Source: an uncultured Acidiphilium sp.
GTDB lineage: Bacteria > Bacillota > Clostridia > Christensenellales > Borkfalkiaceae
Direction: 5' to 3'
NCBI GenBank assembly: GCA_902495325.1
Contig: CABUWK010000002.1
Location: 34,583-98,582, forward strand
DNA: 64,000 nt
The notes below the pieces were generated by a model, which ran no database searches, was not told the DNA's origin, and saw nothing but the letters and a program-made list of their open reading frames with translations. Of the stretch, positions 46,279 through 54,066 are shown one piece after another. Within the stretch, counting starts at the first letter, position 1. Every line of letters starts with the position of its first letter. The position numbers and the translations under genes were made by a program.

Positions 46279-46929
46279 ATGAGTCTGATTTCGAAAAACA
46301 CAACGGCGGGAAATTTTAACTCTGTTTATTGTTCGCTTACGGAGACGGAAAAAAGTTCTTTTTCAAGACTTTGCAACAAGCTTCTGAATGAAAATTTTAT
46401 ATACGGTCAGCTTCAGGCGGACAGAAACGACTATTATGCAATCTTAAAATTCCGGGAGATTATCGAGAATTATTTTGATTTAATTGAATATCGGTTGTCT
46501 CATGACGATACCAGGAAAATCTTTTTTCTGGAAAGTACGGAGGACAGGAACCGCATAAAACTGAAAAAATTGGAAACGGTTCTTTTGGTATTGCTGCGCC
46601 GTTTCTATTACACAAAGAGCAAGGAAACATTGGATTCCAATGTGAACATTTCCGTCACGATCGACGAATTGATCGATCATTTAACGCAGACCGGTATTTA
46701 TAAAGACAAGTTTTCGAAAACACAGATCATTGACGCAATGAAAACGTTAAAACGTTTTAAATTGATCAATTTCGACGGGAAAAACTTCGAAGTCAATAAC
46801 GTGGTGGAAATATTTCCGATGGTTTCTCTCGTCGTAAAGATCAACGATATCGATCAGCTCAACAATAAATTAAAAACATATAAAGGTAAGGAGGATGAAA
46901 ATGAAACTGACGAAGATCAAGCTTATTAA
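46279..46929 (+). CDS. jetB: Wadjet protein JetB (KITE-like, DUF4194)
   Basis: JetB supplies the KITE-type winged-helix subunits that bind JetA in the Wadjet complex. The 216-residue protein contains LLNENFIYGQLQADRNDYYAI and a C-terminal winged-helix region ending in FPMVSLVVKINDIDQLN, matching the DUF4194 family. It starts two bases after jetA and its end overlaps jetC by 29 nt, so the three genes are translated together. Length is typical for JetB. Confidence 0.88.
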   Translation: MSLISKNTTAGNFNSVYCSLTETEKSSFSRLCNKLLNENFIYGQLQADRNDYYAILKFREIIENYFDLIEYRLSHDDTRKIFFLESTEDRNRIKLKKLETVLLVLLRRFYYTKSKETLDSNVNISVTIDELIDHLTQTGIYKDKFSKTQIIDAMKTLKRFKLINFDGKNFEVNNVVEIFPMVSLVVKINDIDQLNNKLKTYKGKEDENETDEDQAY

Positions 46930-49900
46930 CTGGCATCTTTTTACCAATACGACAATGGAGATAAAGGGAAATTTTTTATTGACCGGCGAAAACGGTTCCG
47001 GGAAATCGACCTTTACGGACGCCTTGTATTATTTGCTTTCCGGCGGGGACGAAAAATGTTTTAACCATGCGGCAAATGCCAATGCAAGAAGAACCTTGGC
47101 TTCGTATGTAAAAGGGAAACTCGGGAACGAAGGAGAGGGAAAAGAATTTTTGCGGAACGGTTCCGATATCGTCAGTCATATTGCGGTCGAACTACGGGAG
47201 AAAAAACATTCCGCGGTATTCGGCTGTGTGATAGAGATTGTCGATGACGGAAAACCGAATGTAAAATTCTACGTGATCCAGGATCATACGATTGCGGAGG
47301 ATGACTATATTGACGGGAAAAGAGTTTTGTCTTTTAACGAATTTAAAAACCGGATGAAAGCGAAAGGGTGTGCTATTTCGGATAACGGACTTAACCGATC
47401 TTCCCGCGAACGCCGGAAAACGATCGGCAGGGATATACTGAAACTGACGGATCCGGAGCGCTATGCGGGGCTGTTAAAAGACGCTATCGCTTTCCGCCCT
47501 ATCGAGGAAGTATCAGCTTTCGTAACCCGTTTTCTGCTGAGAGAAGACAATGTGGATATCGGTAGCCTGATGGATGAGGTCAGAGGGTATCGTGAATTGA
47601 AAAAGCAGCTGGATAAAGAAGGAGAGAAGATCAACCTTCTCGAATCGTTTGTTCCCCAGGCAGAAAGATATCACGATAACTGCGAGAAAATGTTATATTA
47701 CGGCGCGCTGAACGAGTTGGTCGCGATCCAAAACATTCAATCGGATATCGGGACAGAGACAAAAAATCTGAAAAAATCCGAAGATATCGTTTCCGAACTC
47801 GAAGATAAGATCGGGAAAAATCAGAGTATGATCGGTTTTCGTAAAGATGAAAAACGGGATATTGAAAATGATGAGACTTTCAGAGTCCTGAGAGAAAAAC
47901 AGAGCCGTCTGGAGAAATTGAAAAGAGATCTGGACGGACTGAAAAAACAAGAGGACTTTTATCGGAAATTATTTGAAAACGAAAATAAAATCGTGCGTCA
48001 TTTTTCTTTGAACTATCGCTTTTCCGAAGACATCCGGAATAATAACTTTCCTCTTCTGAAAGAGCATTTGCGGAATTATCAGGACGAAATCGGGAGAATG
48101 GACGACAAGTTGCGAACCGAAGCGGTGCAGAATGAGATAAAGATCGGAAGTCTGAGAGAAAAATTATCCGGGAAACAGGAAGAACTGGATGAGATAAAAA
48201 AAGGGAAAAATAAGTATGACGAGAAAATAACAAGACTTATATCCGTTATCCGAACAGAACTTGAAAAGAAGTATAAAAAGGAAATAGAGATCCGCCCGCT
48301 GTGCGAATATCTGGAAATTGCCGACGAACGGTGGAAGAATGCGTTGGAAGGGTACCTGAATACGCAGCGATTTGCTCTTATCATCGATCCCGTTTATTTT
48401 GATGACGCTTTGAAAGTGTATGAAGAATGCAAGCAAAAAGAGCGTATTTACGGGGTCAGTCTTTTTAACTGTAAACATCGACCGGAAGAGATCAAGGCTG
48501 AGGAAAACAGTTTATTTACAAAGCTTATTATTCAAAATCGTTTTGCGGAATTTGCGGCAAGCGTTCTTTTGGGGCGAGTGATCTGTGTGGACAGTGTCTC
48601 GGAATTGAAAAATTATCCGGCTGCCATTACGGATACTTGCATGAAATACGGAAAGCGCATGGCGGATAATATCAATCCGGATATATACCGTTACCCCTTT
48701 ATCGGGAAAAATTCCATTTTGCGCCGACGGGAAATTTTGACCGCAGAGATTTCCGATACGGAAGCCACAATCGGAAAATTATCGGAAGAAACGAGAAAAA
48801 TGAGAAGCGATATTTTGGTTTTGGAAAGATCGGAGATAAGACAACTTCTCGAGTGCAGAAATGTGTGGGATGAAAAAAAAGAGTGCGAGAAAAGCATATC
48901 CGATCTGACGGCTGAGATCCTGGAAGATCAAAAGGATAAAGGGCTGTTTGAAAAGCAGGAGAAACTGGCTGCGGTTGTCAGAGATATCGACGCTTTATTG
49001 ACAGAGACAAAGAAATTAAACGACAGGAGAGATTCATACGTTGAAAAAATCGGAGAATACAAAAAGGGAATAGCCGATAAAATAACAGAGAAAGAAAAAC
49101 ATGAATCCGAGTATTCGGAAAAACGGAAGAAATGCAATCCGAATAAGTTTGAAAACTTTCTGGCGAGTTATCTGAAAGATTCGCAGATAGACAAAGAAAA
49201 GGCGGAAAGCGATTATTTAAAAATTCAGAATTACAACAATTCCGTTCGTTTTGCCATTGAAAACGGAATGGGCGAATATGTGAAAAATTATGCGCCGTCG
49301 ATGTCGTCACTGATCGAGAACGTGCCGGACTTTATTTATAAGTACAATGAACTGAAAGACAGAAATATCATTGAATTCAGGGATAAAGCGGCGCGTGCGT
49401 ACGAAAAGAGTCAGGAATACTTCAAAAACGATTTTATTGCAAAATTGTCCGAACGAATCAAAGAAGCAAAAGATACTCTCCGTAATATCAACCAATATCT
49501 GAAGAAAACTCCTTTCGGCACAGATCAGGAGATATATCAGTTTGAATACGATTCGTCGGATGAAGACGAAATGAAAGAATATTACCGGATCATTACGTCC
49601 GGTAAGGTTATGGAGATTCAATCTTTATTGGACGAGACTCTGAGCGAGCAGGAAAAGGATGTTTTAAAGCGTTTATTCGATAATATTATTACCGAACAAT
49701 CGGACGCTTTTTCCGAACAGAAGCTCGCGCGATATCTGGATTACAGAAATTATATGAAATTCGATATCAGGACGACCAATATGAGAGATGAGGTATCCTA
49801 CTTTTCCAAGACAAATAAAGAAAAGAGCGGCGGAGAGACACAAACGCCATTTTACGTCATTATTGCCGCTTGTTTTAATCAGCTGTTAAAGAAAGAAAAC

Positions 49901-50134
49901 ACCGACGTTTCGCCGACGTGTCTGGTCATCCTCGATGAAGCGTTTAATAATATGGATGAAAGCAGGATCCGGTCTTTAATGGAATTTTATAAACATCTTG
50001 ATATTCAGCTTTGCATTGTCGTGCCGTCTAACCGTATGCCCGCGCTATCTTCTTATATGGATACGGTGATAGGACTTGCAAAAAGCAATAACCGGGTTCA
50101 TATCGTTCAGCTTACCGATGAGGTTGCGGTATGA
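46901..50134 (+). CDS. jetC: Wadjet SMC-like ATPase JetC
   Basis: JetC is the SMC-type motor that extrudes DNA loops in Wadjet. The 1077-residue protein has Walker A GENGSGKST at residues 29-37, long coiled-coil arms (about 250-460 and 640-870) around a hinge-like centre, the signature SGGE at 976-979, and Walker B CLVILDEAFNNMD with Asp1012 and Glu1013. The start at 46901 is used because AAGGAGG lies at 46888-46894 with correct spacing; an ATG six bases earlier overlaps that site. The last four bases overlap the jetD start. Confidence 0.93.
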   Translation: MKLTKIKLINWHLFTNTTMEIKGNFLLTGENGSGKSTFTDALYYLLSGGDEKCFNHAANANARRTLASYVKGKLGNEGEGKEFLRNGSDIVSHIAVELREKKHSAVFGCVIEIVDDGKPNVKFYVIQDHTIAEDDYIDGKRVLSFNEFKNRMKAKGCAISDNGLNRSSRERRKTIGRDILKLTDPERYAGLLKDAIAFRPIEEVSAFVTRFLLREDNVDIGSLMDEVRGYRELKKQLDKEGEKINLLESFVPQAERYHDNCEKMLYYGALNELVAIQNIQSDIGTETKNLKKSEDIVSELEDKIGKNQSMIGFRKDEKRDIENDETFRVLREKQSRLEKLKRDLDGLKKQEDFYRKLFENENKIVRHFSLNYRFSEDIRNNNFPLLKEHLRNYQDEIGRMDDKLRTEAVQNEIKIGSLREKLSGKQEELDEIKKGKNKYDEKITRLISVIRTELEKKYKKEIEIRPLCEYLEIADERWKNALEGYLNTQRFALIIDPVYFDDALKVYEECKQKERIYGVSLFNCKHRPEEIKAEENSLFTKLIIQNRFAEFAASVLLGRVICVDSVSELKNYPAAITDTCMKYGKRMADNINPDIYRYPFIGKNSILRRREILTAEISDTEATIGKLSEETRKMRSDILVLERSEIRQLLECRNVWDEKKECEKSISDLTAEILEDQKDKGLFEKQEKLAAVVRDIDALLTETKKLNDRRDSYVEKIGEYKKGIADKITEKEKHESEYSEKRKKCNPNKFENFLASYLKDSQIDKEKAESDYLKIQNYNNSVRFAIENGMGEYVKNYAPSMSSLIENVPDFIYKYNELKDRNIIEFRDKAARAYEKSQEYFKNDFIAKLSERIKEAKDTLRNINQYLKKTPFGTDQEIYQFEYDSSDEDEMKEYYRIITSGKVMEIQSLLDETLSEQEKDVLKRLFDNIITEQSDAFSEQKLARYLDYRNYMKFDIRTTNMRDEVSYFSKTNKEKSGGETQTPFYVIIAACFNQLLKKENTDVSPTCLVILDEAFNNMDESRIRSLMEFYKHLDIQLCIVVPSNRMPALSSYMDTVIGLAKSNNRVHIVQLTDEVAV

Positions 50135-51330
50135 GTGATTTCGGAAAAACGATTCTGAACAGACTTCTGGATAAGTACGAAAACAGCGTGCTGTCAAAGG
50201 GCGGCGGTGAAAGAAAGATAGCGATTTCTCTGTCACTTAAGGATAAAGAGCTTTCGACTTATCGCGCAGCCGATTCCTATAATTATCGGGATCGCAATGA
50301 TGCCGTGTTAGGCGATTATGCGGCGAGAGGGTTTATTACGGTAAAAAGAGACAAATCAGGTGATTTTGAGTCGTTGACTTTGCGCACGGAAAATGTCGGT
50401 TTGATCTATGCGTATCTGAAACGAAGTGATCCAGCCAAAGAATTGGAAGAGGTGAAACAAATTTTATTTGCCGAAAATGCAGACGGAGTGATCGGAGACT
50501 TTGTTTCGTTTTGTAAAGAACGCATAGCAAAAAATTATAGCTTTCCTAAAATATATTTTGATTCTCCCGCACAATTAAGGGATATATTGTCCGGATTACG
50601 TGAAATCGAAAAACTCGATAAAGAAACGAAATTCAGAGATTTTTCGGTAAATGTATACGGAGATTCCAAAAAATTTGAATCCTTAAAAACAAAAATTGTA
50701 AGGGTATATGTTGATTTCGATAAAGAATGTTCTGTCGATTGCCTGAACGAAGAAACGGTTCCGAATATTCTGGAAGAGAAAAATCTTGTAAGAAATACAA
50801 CATATGCGATCATGAAGGGAAGGATCTCCTTTGAGTTGAACGGTGTCCGGATAGATCTCGGTAAGTTCGGATATGAATTTTGCCTGTCCGATGAGATGAT
50901 AAAAAATTTAAAGTTTCTTAATTTGCAGGACGAGAAAGTCGTTACGATCGAAAATCTGACGTCGTTTTATGATTTTCGGGAATCCGGATATATTGCCCTT
51001 TATCTCGGCGGGTTTCATAATCACACAAAGCGGATGCTGATCAATAAAATACATGAGAGTTATCCGTCTGTACGATTTTTTCATTTTGGAGACATCGATG
51101 TCGGGGGAATCTATATTTTAAAACATTTAAGAAACAAGACGGGGATTGATTTCGTGCCGTATAAAATGGATGTGAACACGTTAGCCGAAAACAAAGGGAA
51201 ATGGAAGAAACTCACGGAAAACGATGTGGTAAGACTGGAAAAAATCAGCGACAGCGATTTTACGGAGCTGAAAAATTACATGCTGGAAAATCACTGCAAA
51301 TTGGAACAGGAAGCGATTTCGGAATTGTAA
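50131..51330 (+). CDS. jetD: Wadjet nuclease JetD (Toprim, DUF2220)
   Basis: JetD is the Toprim nuclease that cleaves the plasmid once JetABC has sensed its small size. The 399-residue protein has an N-terminal arm and a C-terminal Toprim domain with Glu274 in VTIENLTSF and the Asp pair 321/323 in FGDIDVGGIYIL. All the expected metal-binding residues are present, so the system looks intact. ATGA overlap with jetC indicates coupled translation. A terminator follows at 51339. Confidence 0.92.
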   Translation: MSDFGKTILNRLLDKYENSVLSKGGGERKIAISLSLKDKELSTYRAADSYNYRDRNDAVLGDYAARGFITVKRDKSGDFESLTLRTENVGLIYAYLKRSDPAKELEEVKQILFAENADGVIGDFVSFCKERIAKNYSFPKIYFDSPAQLRDILSGLREIEKLDKETKFRDFSVNVYGDSKKFESLKTKIVRVYVDFDKECSVDCLNEETVPNILEEKNLVRNTTYAIMKGRISFELNGVRIDLGKFGYEFCLSDEMIKNLKFLNLQDEKVVTIENLTSFYDFRESGYIALYLGGFHNHTKRMLINKIHESYPSVRFFHFGDIDVGGIYILKHLRNKTGIDFVPYKMDVNTLAENKGKWKKLTENDVVRLEKISDSDFTELKNYMLENHCKLEQEAISEL

Positions 51331-51338
51331 AACAGACG

Positions 51339-51375
51339 AAAAGCCCCGGGAACATGCTATGTTTCCGGGGCTTTT
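51339..51375. terminator. Bidirectional terminator between jetD and pgmB
   Basis: AAAAGCCCCGG and CCGGGGCTTTT form the stem, extended by AACAT/ATGTT after one mismatch, with a 3-nt loop. A and T runs on both sides allow it to serve jetD on the plus strand and pgmB on the minus strand. Confidence 0.8.
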
Positions 51376-51398
51376 AAACGAAAATCTCGTTTGAGAGA

Positions 51399-51442
51399 CT
51401 TAGCATTCGCCATAAAAATAGTTAGTGATAACGAATGCTAAG
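51399..51442. repeat. Perfect 11-bp inverted repeat with A/T-rich spacer
   Basis: CTTAGCATTCG at 51399-51409 and its exact complement at 51432-51442 flank 22 nt. It ends 9 nt before the pgmB stop (minus strand). There is no clear T run, and another good terminator is adjacent, so its role is unclear; it also marks the right edge of the A/T-rich Wadjet block. Confidence 0.6.
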
Positions 51443-51450
51443 CCTGTCGG

Positions 51451-52095
51451 TTATTCTTTTTCTTCCGCAATGGGGATCAGGTCGGAAAGGGAAGAGATCG
51501 GGTAGGTCGTTTTTTCGTAAGTTGCGGCGGAGTTGATGCCAGCCGTTTTCATGCCTGCCGCAACGCCTGCGTCGATGCCGGAGCGCGCGTCTTCCACCAC
51601 AAGGCATACGGACGGATCGACGTTCAGTTTTTCCGCCGCTTTCAGAAAGACGTCCGGGAAAGGTTTGCTACGCGTGATGTCCGTGCCGTCGGCGATCCGG
51701 TCGAAATATTCGGTAATGCCGAGGTGACGTAAAATCGTTTTCGTGTTTTTGCTCGAACTGCCTACGGCGCAAAGAATGTTGTTGCCCTTCAAGGCTTTCA
51801 TCAGCGGGAAGAATCCTTCCGCTACGTCCTTTTGGGAAAGGGTGGAAAGAGACTGAACGTAAATATCGTTCTTTGCCGCGGCAAGCGCCGCTTTTTCTTC
51901 ATCCGTATAAGTTTTGTTTGCCTTTTCGAGAATGATTTCAAGGCTTTCCATACGGCTTACGCCGCGCAGTCTGTCGTTCGTGGTTCTGTCGAAGGGGATG
52001 TTTTCCCGATCCGCAATCGCTTTCCATGCTTTGTAATGCAGTTCGTCGGTCGATACGATAACGCCGTCCAGATCGAAAATAAATGCTTTGAACAT
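51451..52095 (-). CDS. pgmB: β-phosphoglucomutase
   Basis: This HAD-superfamily enzyme converts β-glucose 1-phosphate to glucose 6-phosphate, usually after maltose- or trehalose-phosphorylase action. The 214-residue protein has the nucleophile block FIFDLDGVIVSTDELHYKAW (Asp8), the β-PGM cap motif RGVSRMESLEIIL, GSSSKNTKTIL and VVEDARSGIDAG. The start at 52095 has GGGAGGA upstream; the longer frame overlaps the -10 element. A perfect σA promoter is present. No phosphorylase gene is nearby. Confidence 0.9.
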   Translation of the reverse strand: MFKAFIFDLDGVIVSTDELHYKAWKAIADRENIPFDRTTNDRLRGVSRMESLEIILEKANKTYTDEEKAALAAAKNDIYVQSLSTLSQKDVAEGFFPLMKALKGNNILCAVGSSSKNTKTILRHLGITEYFDRIADGTDITRSKPFPDVFLKAAEKLNVDPSVCLVVEDARSGIDAGVAAGMKTAGINSAATYEKTTYPISSLSDLIPIAEEKE

Positions 52096-52158
52096 GTCCG
52101 ATAATTCCTCCCGCACCGGCGTTTTTCTTCCGCCGGATTCGCGTATTTTACACACTCT

Positions 52159-52187
52159 ATTATATCTGCAAGCGAAGGTTTCGTCAA
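52159..52187 (-). promoter_or_regulatory. σA promoter of pgmB
   Basis: On the minus strand TTGACG (52187-52182) and TATAAT (52164-52159) are separated by 17 nt. Confidence 0.8.
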
Positions 52188-52239
52188 TCGTTTTTGCGGA
52201 GATTTCCCGAATGGCGTGTTTTTGGGATAAAACCTGTGG

Positions 52240-52566
52240 CTATAAGGTTGCTTTATAATCCGTTCCCCAGTCTTTCAGGGCGTCGAGCACGGGTTTTAAA
52301 GATCTGCCGATGTCGGAAAGAGAATATTCCACGCGCGGCGGAACTTCCGCAAAAACCGTGCGTTCGACAAGTCCGTCCTCTTCGAGTGAGCGTAAATTGT
52401 CGGTCAGTACTTTTTTGCTGATCCCGGGTACGGTTTTGACAAAATCTGAAAAACGTTGCGTCCCGTTATAAATTAAATTTCGCAATATAAGCAATTTCCA
52501 TTTATTTCCTATAAGTTGTACCGTTGTGGCTACCGGACATTCAGGCAGTTCTTCTTTCGTCAGCAT
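52240..52566 (-). CDS. HxlR-family regulator, probable redox or electrophile sensor
   Basis: The 108-residue winged-helix protein has the HxlR layout: CPVATTVQLIGNKWKLLILR, then RFSDFVKTVPGISKKVLTDN and PPRVEYSLSDIGRSL. Cys10 near the N-terminus matches the position of the redox-active Cys in YodB and HypR, members that sense quinones or oxidants. It is divergent from the RiPP/ADP-ribosylation operon at 52761 and probably controls it. The ATG at 52566 lies 5 nt after GGAGG; the longer frame includes the promoter. Confidence 0.88.
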   Translation of the reverse strand: MLTKEELPECPVATTVQLIGNKWKLLILRNLIYNGTQRFSDFVKTVPGISKKVLTDNLRSLEEDGLVERTVFAEVPPRVEYSLSDIGRSLKPVLDALKDWGTDYKATL

Positions 52567-52598
52567 AAAAACCTCCTTTTTCATCTGAATATGGTTAT

Positions 52599-52627
52599 AT
52601 TGTAGCAAATTATGCAAGAAAAGTCAA
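52599..52627 (-). promoter_or_regulatory. σA promoter of the HxlR gene
   Basis: On the minus strand TTGACT (52627-52622) and TACAAT (52604-52599) are separated by 17 nt. Confidence 0.75.
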
Positions 52628-52656
52628 TGGTTCAAAAAAGAGACCAGGTAACAAAT

Positions 52657-52673
52657 CTATTATCGGGTAATAG
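52657..52673. promoter_or_regulatory. Candidate HxlR operator in the divergent region
   Basis: CTATTA and TAATAG form a perfect 6-bp palindrome with a 5-nt spacer. GTAA elements recur on both sides (near 52648, 52667 and 52678). The site lies between the two divergent promoters, upstream of the weak -35 of the RiPP operon, where an HxlR protein could act. Confidence 0.4.
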
Positions 52674-52684
52674 AAAAGTAACGT

Positions 52685-52715
52685 TTGTGAAAAACTTTTT
52701 TTAACGTGTTATACT
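52685..52715 (+). promoter_or_regulatory. Promoter of the RiPP/ADP-ribosylation operon
   Basis: TATACT at 52710-52715 is a good -10. The best -35 is TTGTGA at 52685-52690 with a long 19-nt spacer, so basal activity is probably low and regulated. Confidence 0.55.
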
Positions 52716-52760
52716 TTGGGCGTAATCGATGAGATTGACTTTTTATCGGAGGTATTCACA

Positions 52761-52964
52761 ATGACGGCTAACGAAATTCTTTCTTCGGCTTGCGGAACGG
52801 CAGATCCCGGAAAGGCTCCTGCCTGCGGTACAGCGGATCCCGGAAAGGCACCCGCTTGCGGAACACAGGATCCCACGCCTGCCTGCGGAGCGGCAGATCC
52901 GAAACAGGCACCTGCTTGCGGAGCGCAGGATCCCGCACCTGCCTGTGGAACGCAGGACAAGTAA
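52761..52964 (+). CDS. ACGX/CX3D-repeat RiPP precursor peptide (ranthipeptide-like)
   Basis: The 67-residue peptide has a leader of only about 10 residues and then six repeats beginning ACG, each with the pattern Cys-x-x-x-Asp: Cys 11, 22, 33, 42, 53, 62 and Asp 15, 26, 37, 46, 57, 66. Spacers are Pro-rich (ADPGKAP, QDPTP). Six CX3D motifs next to a radical SAM/SPASM gene is the plan of freyrasin-type ranthipeptides, in which Cys sulfur is joined to the β-carbon of Asp. I also recall TIGRFAM families named for ACGX-repeat peptides. GGAGG sits 10 nt before the ATG. An upstream TTG reading begins next to the -10 and is not transcribed. Confidence 0.85.
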   Translation: MTANEILSSACGTADPGKAPACGTADPGKAPACGTQDPTPACGAADPKQAPACGAQDPAPACGTQDK

Positions 52965-52975
52965 AAGGCACAAAA

Positions 52976-53008
52976 GCGGCGTTCTCATCCTGCAGACGGG
53001 AACGCCGC
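52976..53008 (+). promoter_or_regulatory. Intercistronic hairpin after the precursor gene
   Basis: GCGGCGTTC at 52976-52984 pairs perfectly with GAACGCCGC at 53000-53008 (9 bp, 15-nt loop), without a T run. Lying between the peptide stop and the maturase ribosome site, it probably stabilises the upstream mRNA and raises the peptide-to-enzyme ratio. Confidence 0.6.
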
Positions 53009-53034
53009 GATCTTAAATTGACCGGAGAGAAAAA

Positions 53035-54066
53035 ATGGAGAAACAATATTTTGCCGTACAGTGGCAAATTACGGATCTATGCGATCAGCGTTGCAAACAT
53101 TGTTATATTTTTTCGGAAGGGCATCCATGTCTGATCTCTTCGACTTACGAAAATATGCAGAAAACGCTTGACGAAATTATAAATTTGTGCGAAAGGATCC
53201 ATCGGCTTCCGTATGTTTATCTTACAGGCGGCGATCCGATCCTGCATCCGGATTTCTGGAAATTACTTGCGCTTTTCAAGGAAAATAACGTCCGTTTCTG
53301 CATTATGGGGAATCCTTTTCACTTAAGCGAAGAAGTTTGCGGGGAAATGAAAGAGTACGGTTGCGTAAAATATCAACTTTCTCTCGACGGACTGGAAAAA
53401 ACGCACGACATGTTTCGTAAGCCCGGTTCGTTCAGGACAACAATTGAGAAAATTCCCGTAATTAAAAACGCGGGAATGTGGTGCGCCGTTATGACTACGG
53501 TATCCGGGACGAATATGAACGAAATTCCCGATCTGATCGATCTTGTGGACGAACTCGGCGTTGACGTTTACGCCGTGGGAAGATACTGTCCCACAAGCGT
53601 TCGGAAAGCATACGATAAGGACATTCATATTCCGCCGCTCGAAGACAGGGCTTTTCTGGAAACGTGTTGGAAAAGGTATGAAAAGCATAAGGACAGTCAA
53701 ACAACGTTCCAACTGAAAGACCATTTATGGAATTTGTATCTTTATGAAAAAGGGTTGATCGGAAAGCCGGCGTCGACCGGAATTACCGCAGGTTGCAACT
53801 GCGGGAGAAACCATATCACGATCCTGCCGAATGGCGACGTGTACGCATGCAGGAGAATGGAAAGCAAAGTCGGGAACGTTCTGACCCAAAATCTTTACGA
53901 TATATGGACGGGCGTAAATATGAATGCTTACCGGCAATATGATAAATTTACAAAATGCAGTAAATGCGAACTGCAAGGCGTGTGCCGCGGTTGTCCGTCG
54001 GTGGCATATGGCTATACGCACGACATGTATGCCGCAGATCCGCAGTGCTGGAAGGAGATAAACTGA
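53035..54066 (+). CDS. Radical SAM/SPASM peptide maturase (ACGX system)
   Basis: The 343-residue enzyme has the radical SAM cluster motif CDQRCKHC (Cys16, 20, 23) and the barrel motifs YLTGGDPILHPDF and QLSLDGLEKTHD. A C-terminal SPASM domain from about residue 254 (GCNCGRNHITILPNGDVYAC, CSKCELQGVCRGCPS, late Cys) would hold two auxiliary Fe-S clusters. It most likely forms thioether links on the precursor encoded just upstream. It shows no clear N-terminal RRE recognition domain, in keeping with the very short leader. GGAGAG precedes the start, and its stop overlaps the next start by one base. Confidence 0.9.
   Translation: MEKQYFAVQWQITDLCDQRCKHCYIFSEGHPCLISSTYENMQKTLDEIINLCERIHRLPYVYLTGGDPILHPDFWKLLALFKENNVRFCIMGNPFHLSEEVCGEMKEYGCVKYQLSLDGLEKTHDMFRKPGSFRTTIEKIPVIKNAGMWCAVMTTVSGTNMNEIPDLIDLVDELGVDVYAVGRYCPTSVRKAYDKDIHIPPLEDRAFLETCWKRYEKHKDSQTTFQLKDHLWNLYLYEKGLIGKPASTGITAGCNCGRNHITILPNGDVYACRRMESKVGNVLTQNLYDIWTGVNMNAYRQYDKFTKCSKCELQGVCRGCPSVAYGYTHDMYAADPQCWKEIN

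Noticed and set aside
52716..52760. Upstream TTG start giving the RiPP peptide a 25-residue leader
   Set aside because: The TTG is directly next to the -10 element, so it would not be on the transcript; the ATG at 52761 has GGAGG.
52790..52950. Tandem DNA repeats that could suggest a short CRISPR-like array
   Set aside because: The repeat units are in frame, encode the CX3D peptide and lack constant-length repeats with unique spacers; no cas genes are present.
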